This document shows, one piece after another, positions 1 to 8,133 of a stretch of 64,000 bases of DNA (positions are counted from its first letter, which is position 1; each line of letters opens with the position of its first letter). The position numbers and the translations under genes are program-made. The notes under the pieces were generated by a model. It worked only from the letters and a program-made list of their open reading frames with translations, was not told the origin of the DNA and ran no database searches. The DNA is from Luteibacter jiangsuensis. GTDB taxonomy: Bacteria > Pseudomonadota > Gammaproteobacteria > Xanthomonadales > Rhodanobacteraceae. The DNA lies in the NCBI RefSeq assembly GCF_030812295.1, contig NZ_JAUSSK010000005.1, positions 248,001 to 312,000 on the forward strand, read 5' to 3'.

Positions 1-4
1 CTCC

Positions 5-946
5 ATGCCGCTCTCCGTCGCCGTCCTGATGGACCCGATCCGCGCCATCAAGATCGCCAAGGACACCACCTTCGCCATGCTGCTGGAGGCCTCCCGCCGC
101 GGGCACGCCCTGCTGTACATGGAACAGGGAGACCTCGCGCTGCACGACGGCGAGGCATGGGCGCGGCTGCGCCCGCTCACCGTGAAGGAAGATCCGGCCG
201 GCTGGTTCACTCTGGGCGAGCCACGGTGGCGCCCCCTCGGCGAGGTCGACGTGGTCCTGGCCCGCAAGGATCCCCCCGTGGACGCCCAGTTCCTCTACGA
301 CACCATGGTGCTTGAGCGGGCCCAGCGGGCCGGCTGCAAGGTGGTGAACGACCCGAGGTCGTTGCGGGACTGCAACGAGAAACTGTTCTCCCTGGACTTC
401 CCCCAGTGCATCGTACCGGCCCTGGTCTCGCGCGACCGCGCCGAACTGAGGCGGTTCGTCGCCGAACATGGCGAAGTCGTGCTCAAGCCGCTGGATGGAA
501 TGGGCGGGCGCGGCATTTTCCGGGTGAAGGCGGGGGACAGCAATCTCAATTCGATGCTCGAAACACTGCTGGACGGAAACCGCAACTTTACCGTCGTGCA
601 GAAATACATCCCGGAAATCACGGCCGGCGACAAGCGTATTCTGGTCATCGATGGCGAGCCGGTACCCTATGCCCTCGCCCGCATCCCGCAGGGCGACGAG
701 TTCCGTGGCAACCTCGCGGCCGGTGGCCGGGGGGTGGGCATTCCACTGTCGGACCGCGATCGCTGGATCGTCGCGCAGGTGGCCCCCGAGCTGGTCCGCC
801 GCGGGCTTCGCTTCGTCGGCCTGGACGTGATCGGCGACTACCTGACCGAGATCAACGTCACATCTCCGACAGGCGTTCGCGAACTGGACGCCCAGTTCGG
901 CATTAACATCGCCGGGCTGATGTTCGACGCGATCGAGGCCCGATGA
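5..946 (+). CDS. gshB: Glutathione synthetase
   Basis: Joins gamma-glutamylcysteine and glycine with ATP to make glutathione in the cytoplasm. The 313-residue length is normal for the proteobacterial GshB family. Visible hallmarks are the N-terminal MDPIRAIKIAKDTTFAML stretch, the ATP-grasp segment KPLDGMGGRGIFRV and the metal/substrate segment EINVTSPTG near the C-terminus. The ATG at position 5 fits the family N-terminus, so the gene looks complete although it begins at the window edge. Its last four bases overlap the start of the tonB-like gene, so the two are probably translated together. Confidence 0.95.
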   Translation: MPLSVAVLMDPIRAIKIAKDTTFAMLLEASRRGHALLYMEQGDLALHDGEAWARLRPLTVKEDPAGWFTLGEPRWRPLGEVDVVLARKDPPVDAQFLYDTMVLERAQRAGCKVVNDPRSLRDCNEKLFSLDFPQCIVPALVSRDRAELRRFVAEHGEVVLKPLDGMGGRGIFRVKAGDSNLNSMLETLLDGNRNFTVVQKYIPEITAGDKRILVIDGEPVPYALARIPQGDEFRGNLAAGGRGVGIPLSDRDRWIVAQVAPELVRRGLRFVGLDVIGDYLTEINVTSPTGVRELDAQFGINIAGLMFDAIEAR

Positions 947-1803
947 CGACCCGCACCACCGGCGCCGACCTGTTCGGCGCGACCCTGCTGTTCTCGCTGC
1001 TGCTGCACGGTGTCGTCATCCTCGGCATCACCTTCGAGGCGGAGAAGCCCAAACCGAGCGTGCCCACGCTCGATGTCACCCTCGTGGATGTCGCCAACCA
1101 GGAAGCGCCGGACAAGGCGGACTTCCTCGCCCAGGCCAGCAATTCGGGCGGTGGCGACCAGGACAAGGCCGCACGCCCGTCGGAACGCGCGTCCGGCCCC
1201 CTGCCCACGCGCAACCCGGGCGATGCGGCCGAACCCACCGAGGCCCGTGCGCCCACGCCACGCGAGGCCACGCCAGACCCACTCCTCACCACCTCGGGCG
1301 AGACGGCTTTCGCGGTCGATACCAAGCACGAGCAGACCGAGCAAAAGGAACGGCCCCTGCCTGTCTCCGACGACGAGGTGCAGCGCAAGCTGGAAATGGC
1401 GAAGCTGGCGGCCGAGGTCCGCGACCAGTCGCAGGCATATGCGAAGCGCCCGAAGAAGAAATTCATCTCCTCGAACACGCGCGAGTATGTCTATGCCGCC
1501 TACATGAAGGGCTGGGTCGGTCGCGTGGAACGCGTGGGCAACCTCAACTATCCCGACGAGGCGCGGCGCCAGGGGCTGCATGGCGAACTGGTGCTCACCG
1601 TGGGCCTGAACCGAGATGGATCGATCAAGAGCATGGATGTGATCAAGAGTTCCGGGCAGAAGCTGCTCGACGACGCCGCCCAACGTATTGTCCGTCTCTC
1701 CGCGCCCTTCCCCGCCCTGCCCTCGGACAAGAACCGGGTGGACGAGTTGTACATCACGCGAACCTGGCAGTTCCTGCCAGGGAATGTGCTGCGCAACTAC
1801 TGA
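943..1803 (+). CDS. TonB-family energy transducer
   Basis: A 286-residue inner-membrane-anchored periplasmic protein of the TonB family. These proteins carry proton-motive-force energy from ExbB/ExbD to outer-membrane receptors. One membrane segment lies near residues 12-27, followed by a long Pro/Ala/Glu/Lys-rich spacer and a C-terminal TonB domain (roughly 190-280) with the typical NYPDEARRQGLHGELVLTV and later FPALP segments. ATG overlaps the end of gshB (ATGA). No exbB/exbD is adjacent. In related genomes a TonB-like gene commonly follows gshB; whether it serves a receptor or has another envelope role cannot be told here. Confidence 0.88.
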   Translation: MTTRTTGADLFGATLLFSLLLHGVVILGITFEAEKPKPSVPTLDVTLVDVANQEAPDKADFLAQASNSGGGDQDKAARPSERASGPLPTRNPGDAAEPTEARAPTPREATPDPLLTTSGETAFAVDTKHEQTEQKERPLPVSDDEVQRKLEMAKLAAEVRDQSQAYAKRPKKKFISSNTREYVYAAYMKGWVGRVERVGNLNYPDEARRQGLHGELVLTVGLNRDGSIKSMDVIKSSGQKLLDDAAQRIVRLSAPFPALPSDKNRVDELYITRTWQFLPGNVLRNY

Positions 1804-2129
1804 CCCATCGCCGGCAACAGCTGGTCCGCCTCGCTCACATACGCTCTCCCCGCCTTCCGGTCCCATACGCACAACTCCCGCCCCGGCCGGTTGTTCATAT
1901 GCTTCTGTGGGTAACGCCCGGCCAGCACCAGCGCCGTGACCGGCACCCGGTCGTCGTACCGGATCGGACCGCCCACCGGCTTCGCGCCCTTCAAGCCACT
2001 GGCCGCGATGCAGGCCCTGGTCAGCCGTTGGTCGTAGTCCTTCCAGGCGCCAGGCGTGGAGGCTGGCGAAGCCCCCGCGAAGCCGAGGGAAATCAGCACA
2101 AAACCCTTGATAAACATTACTTTCCGCAC
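1797..2129 (-). CDS. Small secreted protein of unknown function
   Basis: A 110-residue protein I do not recognise. The start is placed at a GTG (2129) because a strong AAGGAG lies 8 bases upstream (2138-2143); longer or shorter ATG starts (2159, 2117) lack this. The N-terminus (VRKVMFIKGFVLISLGFAGASPAS) looks like a Sec signal peptide, leaving a mature part of about 85 residues with two cysteines (RACIAAS and RELCVWD) that could form a disulfide. It converges with the tonB-like gene and overlaps its last 7 bases. No domain can be named. Confidence 0.6.
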   Translation of the reverse strand: MRKVMFIKGFVLISLGFAGASPASTPGAWKDYDQRLTRACIAASGLKGAKPVGGPIRYDDRVPVTALVLAGRYPQKHMNNRPGRELCVWDRKAGRAYVSEADQLLPAMGQ

Positions 2130-2209
2130 GATGCCATCTCCTTGTGATCGTGCGCACACGATAAGCGCGAAGCACTGAACGTTCGCACACGGCTCATGCT
2201 CGTAGCGGC

Positions 2210-2215
2210 TACAAT
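2210..2215 (+). promoter_or_regulatory. Candidate -10 box for yqgE, possibly leaderless
   Basis: TACAAT ends 6 bases before the yqgE ATG (2222). If used, transcription would start at or next to the A of the start codon. No Shine-Dalgarno sequence is visible before yqgE, which fits. No clear -35 box is seen at 17 bp. Inference only. Confidence 0.35.
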
Positions 2216-2221
2216 GCAGCC

Positions 2222-2788
2222 ATGACGATCGCCAACACCTTCGCGGGGCAATTCCTCATCGCCATGCCCACGCTGGCCGAGCCGCCCTTCGCGCGCGGCG
2301 TCGCCTTCCTCTGCCAGCATGGCGAAGACGGCGCGGTCGGCCTGTTGATCAACCAGATATCCGAGTACCGGCTGGGCGACGTCCTCGCCCAGATGAAACT
2401 CCAGTGCGACGATCCGGAGATCGCCGACTATCCCGTCCTCATCGGCGGCCCTGTCCAACAGGAACGCGGTTTCGTTCTTCATCGCGAACCCGGCAACTGG
2501 GACTCCAGCTATCGCGTGAACGACGACTGGTCGGTCACCACCTCGCGCGACATCCTGGTGGCCATGGCCGCGGGCGAAGGCCCGCGCCGCGCCGTCGTCA
2601 CGCTCGGCTACGCCGGCTGGGACGCCGGCCAGCTCGAGCAGGAAGTGATGGACAACGCGTGGCTCACCACGCGCGCGGACGAACACATCATCTTCGACAC
2701 CCCCATCGACGAACGTTGGGTCGCCGCCGCACGCAAGCTTGGCGTGCAAGATCCCTCCCAGTTGGCCGGCTACGCCGGTCACGCCTGA
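2222..2788 (+). CDS. yqgE: YqgE/AlgH family protein (DUF179)
   Basis: A 188-residue cytoplasmic protein of the YqgE/AlgH family. Typical features are the N-terminal GQFLIAMPTL, the segment HGEDGAVGLLINQ, the VLIGGPVQ turn and a late LGYAGWDAGQLEQE motif. The biochemical role of the family is not settled. It sits 12 bases upstream of ruvX, the conserved partner across gammaproteobacteria, and is followed by pyrB, so yqgE-ruvX-pyrB is likely one operon. ATG at 2222 gives the family N-terminus without an obvious ribosome binding site. Confidence 0.92.
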   Translation: MTIANTFAGQFLIAMPTLAEPPFARGVAFLCQHGEDGAVGLLINQISEYRLGDVLAQMKLQCDDPEIADYPVLIGGPVQQERGFVLHREPGNWDSSYRVNDDWSVTTSRDILVAMAAGEGPRRAVVTLGYAGWDAGQLEQEVMDNAWLTTRADEHIIFDTPIDERWVAAARKLGVQDPSQLAGYAGHA

Positions 2789-2800
2789 GCCAAGGGCACG

Positions 2801-3232
2801 ATGAGCTGCCTGTTCGGCTTCGATGTCGGAACGAAGATCGTGGGTGTCGCCGTCGGCAATCGCCTGACCGGCACCGCCCGTGCGTTGGCGGCCCTGCCCG
2901 TGCGCGACGGCGAACCCGATTGGCACGCGCTGGACACCTTGCGTCGCGAGTGGTTGCCGGCGGAACTGGTCGTGGGGCTGCCGCTCGACAACGACGGCAA
3001 GGAGCAGCCGATGACCCGCACGGCGCGGCGCTTCGCCGAACGGATCGGCCAGCGGTACGCCCTCCCGGTGGTGTTCGCCGACGAACGCATGAGTTCGCAG
3101 GAGGCCGCCCGGCGCTTCGCCGCCGGCCGCGCCGCGGGCACCCGCAAACGCTCGGATGCGAAGTCGATCGATGCCGAGGCGGCGGCGGTCATCCTCGAGT
3201 CCTACCTTTTAACCTCCTTGGGGACGTCATGA
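2801..3232 (+). CDS. ruvX: Putative pre-16S rRNA / Holliday-junction nuclease RuvX (YqgF)
   Basis: A 143-residue RNase H-fold protein of the YqgF family, implicated in 5' maturation of 16S rRNA and originally proposed as an alternative Holliday-junction resolvase. The first acidic residue sits in GFDVGTKIVGVAVGN, followed by LVVGLPLDNDG and FADERMSSQEA, with a late acidic residue in KSIDAEAAAVILESYL. The length matches the family. Its TGA overlaps the pyrB ATG (ATGA at 3229-3232), which indicates translational coupling. Confidence 0.93.
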   Translation: MSCLFGFDVGTKIVGVAVGNRLTGTARALAALPVRDGEPDWHALDTLRREWLPAELVVGLPLDNDGKEQPMTRTARRFAERIGQRYALPVVFADERMSSQEAARRFAAGRAAGTRKRSDAKSIDAEAAAVILESYLLTSLGTS

Positions 3233-4155
3233 CACAACGCCTGCGCCACCTGACCACCCTCGAGAACATGCCGCGCGAAAACATCGAGCGCATCCTCGAC
3301 CGCGCCAACAGCATGCGCGAAGCCACCGCGCATGGAACGCGAAAACTCGACCTGCTCGCGGGCCGGACCGTGCTCAATCTCTTCTTCGAGCCATCCACGC
3401 GCACGCGCACGTCGTTCGAACTCGCGGCGCGCCGCCTCGGCGCCGACGTGATCAATTTCGACATCGGATTCTCGTCGACCGCCAAGGGCGAAGAGTTGTT
3501 CGACACGTTGCATACGCTCGAGGCCATGCATCTGGACACGATCATCGTCAGGCACAAGGAGTCAGGTACGCCCGAATCCCTGGTCCGCCACGCGATGAGC
3601 GGCGTCGCCGTGGTCAACGCCGGTGACGGCAACCGTGCCCATCCCACCCAGGGACTGCTCGACGCGCTGACCATCCGCAACCATCACCCGGACTTCCGCA
3701 AGCTGCGCATCGCCATCTGCGGCGACGTCCGCCATTCGCGCGTGGCGCGATCCGACGTGCATGCGTTCACGGCCCTGGGCGCGAAGGAGATACGCCTCGT
3801 CGGACCGTCCTCACTGCTGCCCACCGAGGGCGAACTGGACAACGTCACCTACCACGAGGACTTCGACGAGGCCATCGAAGGGGCGAACGTCATCATCATG
3901 CTTCGCCTCCAGAAAGAGCGCATGGCCGCGACCGACCTGCCCGACGAGGCCGCCTATTTCGAGCGCTTCGGCCTCGACACCCGACGCCTCGCCCTCGCCG
4001 CCAAGGGCTGTCTGGTCATGCACCCGGGCCCGATCAACCGCGGGATAGAGATCGCACCGGAAGTCGCCGACGGGGCGCAGTCGCGCATCCTCGAGCAGGT
4101 CGGCAACGGGGTGTTCGTGCGGATGGCGGTGCTGGCCGAGGTCATGGGCCGGTAA
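3229..4155 (+). CDS. pyrB: Aspartate carbamoyltransferase catalytic subunit
   Basis: Condenses carbamoyl phosphate with aspartate in the committed step of pyrimidine synthesis. The 308 residues show the carbamoyl-phosphate site FEPSTRTRTSFE, the GDGNRAHPTQGLLD segment, GDVRHSRVARSD and HPGPINRGIE. An open frame extends far upstream, but the ATG at 3229 overlaps the ruvX stop and gives the usual N-terminus (MTQRLRHLTTLENM). No pyrI or pyrC follows; the next gene is an unrelated lipoprotein with its own leader. Confidence 0.96.
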   Translation: MTQRLRHLTTLENMPRENIERILDRANSMREATAHGTRKLDLLAGRTVLNLFFEPSTRTRTSFELAARRLGADVINFDIGFSSTAKGEELFDTLHTLEAMHLDTIIVRHKESGTPESLVRHAMSGVAVVNAGDGNRAHPTQGLLDALTIRNHHPDFRKLRIAICGDVRHSRVARSDVHAFTALGAKEIRLVGPSSLLPTEGELDNVTYHEDFDEAIEGANVIIMLRLQKERMAATDLPDEAAYFERFGLDTRRLALAAKGCLVMHPGPINRGIEIAPEVADGAQSRILEQVGNGVFVRMAVLAEVMGR

Positions 4156-4214
4156 ACCCGTAGGAATTTGCACCCGCCCCGCCGCGGGAGCACGTGGCGG
4201 CGCCGCGGTTCCGG

Positions 4215-4220
4215 CATAAT
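4215..4220 (+). promoter_or_regulatory. Candidate -10 box upstream of lipoprotein gene
   Basis: CATAAT lies 24 bases before the chosen ATG (4245) in the short gap after pyrB. No good -35 match is visible. It suggests the lipoprotein is transcribed separately from pyrB. Confidence 0.3.
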
Positions 4221-4244
4221 GGCCGGACCAAGGGAAACCAAACA

Positions 4245-6005
4245 ATGGGATATAAAATGCGACCGACGAAGCGACTCATCGCGCTCGGCGTCGCCAGCGT
4301 GCTGCTGGCGGCCTGCGGCCACAAGGACAAGGACGCCCCGCTGGCCTTCGTGCCGGCCGATACACCCTACGTGCTGTCGAACCTCGACAAGCTCGACGAC
4401 GATGCCTACGAGGCCATGATCTCGCAGGCCAATAGCGAGCTGCCGACCCAGGTCGCGCAGATGAAATCCGTCGCGCAGGATCTCGAAACCAAGGGCAACG
4501 CCGAAGCTGCCCGCCTGCTCAAGGCCTTCGCCGCCGAGTTCGACGGCAAGACCGCCGAGGCGGCGCTGAAGAATATGGGTCTGGACGTAAAGACGGGCTC
4601 GGCCATCTATGGCCTCGGCCTCAGCCCCGTGGCGCGCGTGGCGCTGGCCGATCCGGCAGCCTGGGAAGCTTTCGTGGGCCGCCTCGAAACCGCCTACGGC
4701 AAGAAGCTGGAAACCGCCGACGCGGGTGGTCAGGCCTACCGCCATGTGACCCTGTCCGATTCCGGCGTGCAACTGGTGATCGCGACCGTGGGCAAGCAGG
4801 CCGTCGTCTCCCTGCTACCCGCCGATGCCGCACAGCCGCTGGTCCGCCAGGCGCTGGGCGTCGATCGCCCGCAAAAGAGCCTGCAGGATGATGGCCGCCT
4901 CGCCGACCTCGCCAAGGACAAGGGTTATAAGGACTATGCCGTCGGCCAGGTCGACCTCGTCCGCCTGTTGCCGCTGGTGGCCGCGGGCAAGGATCCCCTG
5001 TTCGCCTCGTTCCTGAAACACCAGTCCGCCAAGACCGGCGAGCCCGTACCCGAACTGCCACCCAGCTGTCAGGCCGAAGCCGCACGCATCGCGGCGCGCG
5101 TGCCATCGCTCAGCTTCGGCTATACGCGGCTGGACCTGCACCATCAGGAGCAGCGCGTGGACGTGGCACTGGCCGACGACATCGCCAAGGCCTTCTCGGG
5201 CCTGAAGGTGGAATTGCCGGGTCTGGGCAAGGACGCCAGCGCGCCGTTCGACATCAGCCTCGCGCTTCCGGTCGAGCAGATCCGAACGTTCTTCACCGCA
5301 CAGTCCGAGGCCGTGGCGGCCAAGCCGTTCGAATGCCCCGCCTTCGTCAACATGAACGACAGTTTCGCCAAGCTGGGCTCGACCATGCAGCAGGCGGCGA
5401 TTCCCCCGTTCGGCGACATCCGTGGCGTGCGCATCGTGCTGGATTCGTTCAAGCCGGCCGCGGCGGGTCAGCAGATGCCGACCTTCACTGGTCGCGTCCT
5501 GCTCGCCACGCGCAACCCCGCCGGCCTGCTGGCGATGGGCCAGGCGATGCTCGGTGGCGACTTCAAGCTCGCTGGCGACGGCAAGCCGGCACCGCTGCCG
5601 CCGAACATCGGCACCATGCTCGGCATGCCGGGCTGGGCGGCGATGAACGGACAGGCGATCGTGGTGGGCCTGGGCGAAGGTGAAGACGCCAAGCTCGACG
5701 ACATGCTGATGGGCCCGATCGGCGACGCCGGCCGGCTCAATCGCCTGCACCTCAACGGCGACATGTATCGCGCATGGGTCGACGTGATGGCTGAGAAAGC
5801 GACCGCCTACGCCAAGGCGATGGACGATGCCTCCGGCGCCGATGGCGCTCCGGACGACCAGGCGACGCAGACCGCGGCCGCCCAGCGCTCCAAAGTCCAG
5901 TTCGACGCGATGAAAGCACAGGCGGCGCGCATCGTGCAGGTCGGCGGCGAAGCGCACATGGGTGAGAAGGGCCTGGTGATCTCAGGCGCCGTCGAATACA
6001 AGTAA
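4245..6005 (+). CDS. Predicted lipoprotein of unknown function
   Basis: A 586-residue protein with a lipoprotein signal: positively charged start, hydrophobic run and the lipobox LLAAC about 24 residues in. It is therefore expected to be lipid-anchored in the periplasm. The ATG at 4245 has AGGGA upstream; an in-frame ATG at 4257 would give a tidier signal peptide and is equally possible. The mature part is Ala/Lys/Asp-rich, soluble, and contains a PADTPYVLSNLDKLDDDAY segment near the start. It recalls large periplasmic proteins of unknown function in xanthomonads, but I cannot name a domain. It ends at a strong terminator. Confidence 0.75.
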   Translation: MGYKMRPTKRLIALGVASVLLAACGHKDKDAPLAFVPADTPYVLSNLDKLDDDAYEAMISQANSELPTQVAQMKSVAQDLETKGNAEAARLLKAFAAEFDGKTAEAALKNMGLDVKTGSAIYGLGLSPVARVALADPAAWEAFVGRLETAYGKKLETADAGGQAYRHVTLSDSGVQLVIATVGKQAVVSLLPADAAQPLVRQALGVDRPQKSLQDDGRLADLAKDKGYKDYAVGQVDLVRLLPLVAAGKDPLFASFLKHQSAKTGEPVPELPPSCQAEAARIAARVPSLSFGYTRLDLHHQEQRVDVALADDIAKAFSGLKVELPGLGKDASAPFDISLALPVEQIRTFFTAQSEAVAAKPFECPAFVNMNDSFAKLGSTMQQAAIPPFGDIRGVRIVLDSFKPAAAGQQMPTFTGRVLLATRNPAGLLAMGQAMLGGDFKLAGDGKPAPLPPNIGTMLGMPGWAAMNGQAIVVGLGEGEDAKLDDMLMGPIGDAGRLNRLHLNGDMYRAWVDVMAEKATAYAKAMDDASGADGAPDDQATQTAAAQRSKVQFDAMKAQAARIVQVGGEAHMGEKGLVISGAVEYK

Positions 6006-6029
6006 GCGATCGTCACCGTGCAAGAAACG

Positions 6030-6058
6030 AGCGCCCCCTGGTGGGGCGCTTTTTTTTG
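6030..6058 (+). terminator. Rho-independent terminator after lipoprotein gene
   Basis: A GCGCCCC/GGGGCGC stem (6031-6037 with 6043-6049), extended by one A-T pair, closes a 5-base loop and is followed by a run of eight T (6050-6057). Confidence 0.9.
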
Positions 6059-6218
6059 ATTCTTCGCGCGTGTTCGGGTTTCGTTCGGCTCGGCTTCGCC
6101 CTCGCGTTCGTTGTGTGTGCGGCGAGGGGAGCTGCCGGGCGACAAGGCCCGTCAGGGGGCCGGCCTGGACGGCCGGCCGTTTCCGCTGAGCCACGGAGGG
6201 CGAATCGGAAACCCCGTT

Positions 6219-6240
6219 GTGGGAGCCGACAAGCCGATAG
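6219..6240 (+). repeat. REP-like remnant
   Basis: GTGGGAGCCGACAAGCCGATAG resembles the REP arm at 10742-10767 but its second half has diverged. It is single, not paired. Confidence 0.45.
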
Positions 6241-6385
6241 TGGGGAACTTTCTTAACCTGAACGCCCCGATTTCCCCGGCACGAATCGTTCACGGATGCG
6301 CTGTTTCCATAGGCCACGCGAAACGGCAGCCACAGTGCGTGGCGCCATCGCCAGCCCCATTCAGTGCGAGATGAAGGAGTCACCC

Positions 6386-6754
6386 ATGAACCACGCCCCC
6401 CTCCGTAAGGCCCTGTTCGCCGCCGCCCTTGTTGCCGGTCTCGGCACGGTCCCGTTCGCACAGGTGTATGCCCAGGACTCCGCCGCGGCCTCCTCGAAGG
6501 GCGACAACCAGACCGTCGCCGGCAAGGTCGACGACACGTGGATCACCACGAAGGTCAAGTCCGAGTTCGCCGCCAGCAAGGGCGTGAAGGCCACCGATAT
6601 CTCGGTGAGCACCAGCGACGGCGTCGTCACCCTGACCGGCACGGTCGCCACGGCGAAGGAAAAGAGCCACGCCGAGAAGATCGCCAAGGGCATCAAGGGC
6701 GTGAAGAGCGTCGACGCCAGCAGCCTGACCGTTTCCTCGTCCGCGGCCAAGTAA
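6386..6754 (+). CDS. Periplasmic BON-domain protein
   Basis: A 122-residue secreted protein. The ATG at 6386 is chosen because AAGGAG lies 7 bases upstream and it begins a clear signal peptide (MNHAPLRKALFAAALVAG..., cleavage likely after QVYAQ). One BON domain follows (about residues 47-115), with WITTKVKSEF, the turn VSTSDGVVTLTGTV and the late AKGIKGVKSVD segment. BON domains are thought to bind membranes and occur in OsmY-type osmotic or envelope-stress proteins. The gene stands alone and ends at a terminator shared with pilU. The stress role is inferred from the family. Confidence 0.85.
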   Translation: MNHAPLRKALFAAALVAGLGTVPFAQVYAQDSAAASSKGDNQTVAGKVDDTWITTKVKSEFAASKGVKATDISVSTSDGVVTLTGTVATAKEKSHAEKIAKGIKGVKSVDASSLTVSSSAAK

Positions 6755-6781
6755 CCGCACACGAGGCCACGTGGAAACGAA

Positions 6782-6812
6782 GAGGGAGCCGCAAGGCTCC
6801 CTCATTTTTTTG
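6782..6812. terminator. Rho-independent terminator between BON gene and pilU
   Basis: A perfect 9-bp stem GAGGGAGCC/GGCTCCCTC (6782-6790 with 6795-6803) has a GCAA loop and is followed by ATTTTTTT. It clearly serves the plus-strand BON gene. It lies just beyond the minus-strand pilU stop, but few T residues follow on that strand, so use by pilU is less sure. Confidence 0.88.
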
Positions 6813-6827
6813 CCGATACCTCTGTGT

Positions 6828-7991
6828 TCAGCGGTGCAGCATGCCACCAAAGGTATTGCGATCGTTGCCCTTGTCGATCTCGACCCCTTCCAGGCCCTGC
6901 GACAGGGTATGTGCATCGCCGCCCTGGGCGAGCTTGATGCGCAGGCGCACTTCGTTGGAACTGTCGGCGTGGCGCAATGCGTCCTCGTACGAGATCTCGC
7001 CGGCGTGGTAGAGCTCGACCAGGCTCTGGTCGAAGGTTCGCATGCCCAACTGATTGGAGTCGCGCATGAGTTCCTTGAGCTTGTGCACCTCGCCCTGGCG
7101 GATGTAATCCTGCGCCAGCGGCGTGCCCAGCAGCACTTCCACCGCGACGCGGCGGGCCTTGCCGTCGGGCGTGGGGATGAGCTGCTGGGCGACGATGCCC
7201 TTCAGGTTCAGCGAGAGGTCCATGAAGAGCTGCTGGCGGCGGTCCTCGGGGAAGAAGTGCAAGATGCGGTCGAGCGCCTGGTTGGCGTTGTTCGCGTGCA
7301 GCGTACACAGGCACAGGTGGCCCGTTTCCGAGAAGTTGATCGCGTGTTCCATCGTCTCGCGCGTACGCACTTCGCCGATCATGATCACGTCCGGCGCCTG
7401 GCGCAGCGTGTTCTTCAGGGCATTTTCCCAGCTATCGGTATCGATGCCGAGTTCGCGCTGCGTGATGATGCAACCCTCGTGCTTGTGCACGTATTCGATC
7501 GGGTCTTCGATGGTGATGATGTGGCCGGTCGAGTTCTGGTTGCGGTAGCCGATCATCGACGCGAGCGAGGTCGACTTACCCGTACCCGTGCCGCCGACGA
7601 AGATGATGATGCCGCGCTTGGTCATTGCCAATTGCTTGATGACCGGCGGCAGGTTGAGTTCCTCGGGCGTCGGGATCTTCGATTCGATCCGGCGCAAGAC
7701 CATGCCCACGCAGTTGCGCTGGTAGAAGCAGGAGACGCGAAAACGGCCGATGCCCGACGCGCTGATCGCGAACTGGCACTCATGCGTCTTCTCGAACTCC
7801 TCGCGCTGGGCCGGGGTCATCACGTTGAGCACCATGTCGCGCGACTGCTGTGCCGAGAGGGGGCTCTGGGTGATCGGGACGATGCGCCCCTGCACCTTCA
7901 TGGAAGGCGCGACGCCAGCGGTGATGAACAGGTCGGAGGCCTGCTTGTGCACCATCAGCTTGAGGAAGGAGGTGAAATCGAAGTCGCTCAT
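6828..7991 (-). CDS. pilU: Type IV pilus accessory ATPase PilU
   Basis: A 387-residue PilT-like retraction ATPase that works with PilT at the inner membrane base of the type IV pilus during twitching. It shows Walker A (GGTGTGKSTS), the Asp box (TIEDPIEYVHKH), Walker B (DVIMIGEVRTRETM) and the His box (HLCLCTLHANNANQALDR). The HECQFAISASGIGRFRVS segment, GGTGTGKS in place of PilT's GPTGSGKS, the greater length and the C-terminal extension identify PilU. It lies downstream of pilT, separated by 142 bp with a small CGGCTC/GAGCCG hairpin at 8086-8103. Confidence 0.95.
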   Translation of the reverse strand: MSDFDFTSFLKLMVHKQASDLFITAGVAPSMKVQGRIVPITQSPLSAQQSRDMVLNVMTPAQREEFEKTHECQFAISASGIGRFRVSCFYQRNCVGMVLRRIESKIPTPEELNLPPVIKQLAMTKRGIIIFVGGTGTGKSTSLASMIGYRNQNSTGHIITIEDPIEYVHKHEGCIITQRELGIDTDSWENALKNTLRQAPDVIMIGEVRTRETMEHAINFSETGHLCLCTLHANNANQALDRILHFFPEDRRQQLFMDLSLNLKGIVAQQLIPTPDGKARRVAVEVLLGTPLAQDYIRQGEVHKLKELMRDSNQLGMRTFDQSLVELYHAGEISYEDALRHADSSNEVRLRIKLAQGGDAHTLSQGLEGVEIDKGNDRNTFGGMLHR

Positions 7992-8133
7992 GGCCTGGTA
8001 TTCCCATTGCCGGACCGGGCCGGCGCCCCTGTCAGCCGATCATATACCCGTACCGGGGCGGCTACAGGGACTTCCTTCACGATCCCGGCTCTCGCTGGAG
8101 CCGCCCTCCACGGGGCCGGCGCCGGGCATCCGG

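Larger units (their letters stand above)
6006..6385. other. 380-bp intergenic region with terminator, palindromes and REP remnant
   Basis: No convincing gene is seen here. The left end holds the terminator of the lipoprotein gene. At 6158-6178 two GGCCGGCC octamers flank a 5-base spacer; each is itself a palindrome. At 6219-6230 GTGGGAGCCGAC matches the left half of the REP family seen elsewhere in the window, followed by an imperfect second half. Small frames crossing the region have no ribosome binding site. The right end carries the leader of the BON gene with AAGGAG at 6373. Confidence 0.6.

Noticed and set aside
6041-6374. Small frames in the gap between the lipoprotein and BON genes
   Set aside because: They run through the terminator and palindromes, lack ribosome binding sites and have odd composition.
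8086-8103. CGGCTC/GAGCCG hairpin as pilT terminator
   Set aside because: Only a 6-bp stem, no T-run on the minus strand; pilT-pilU read-through is as likely.
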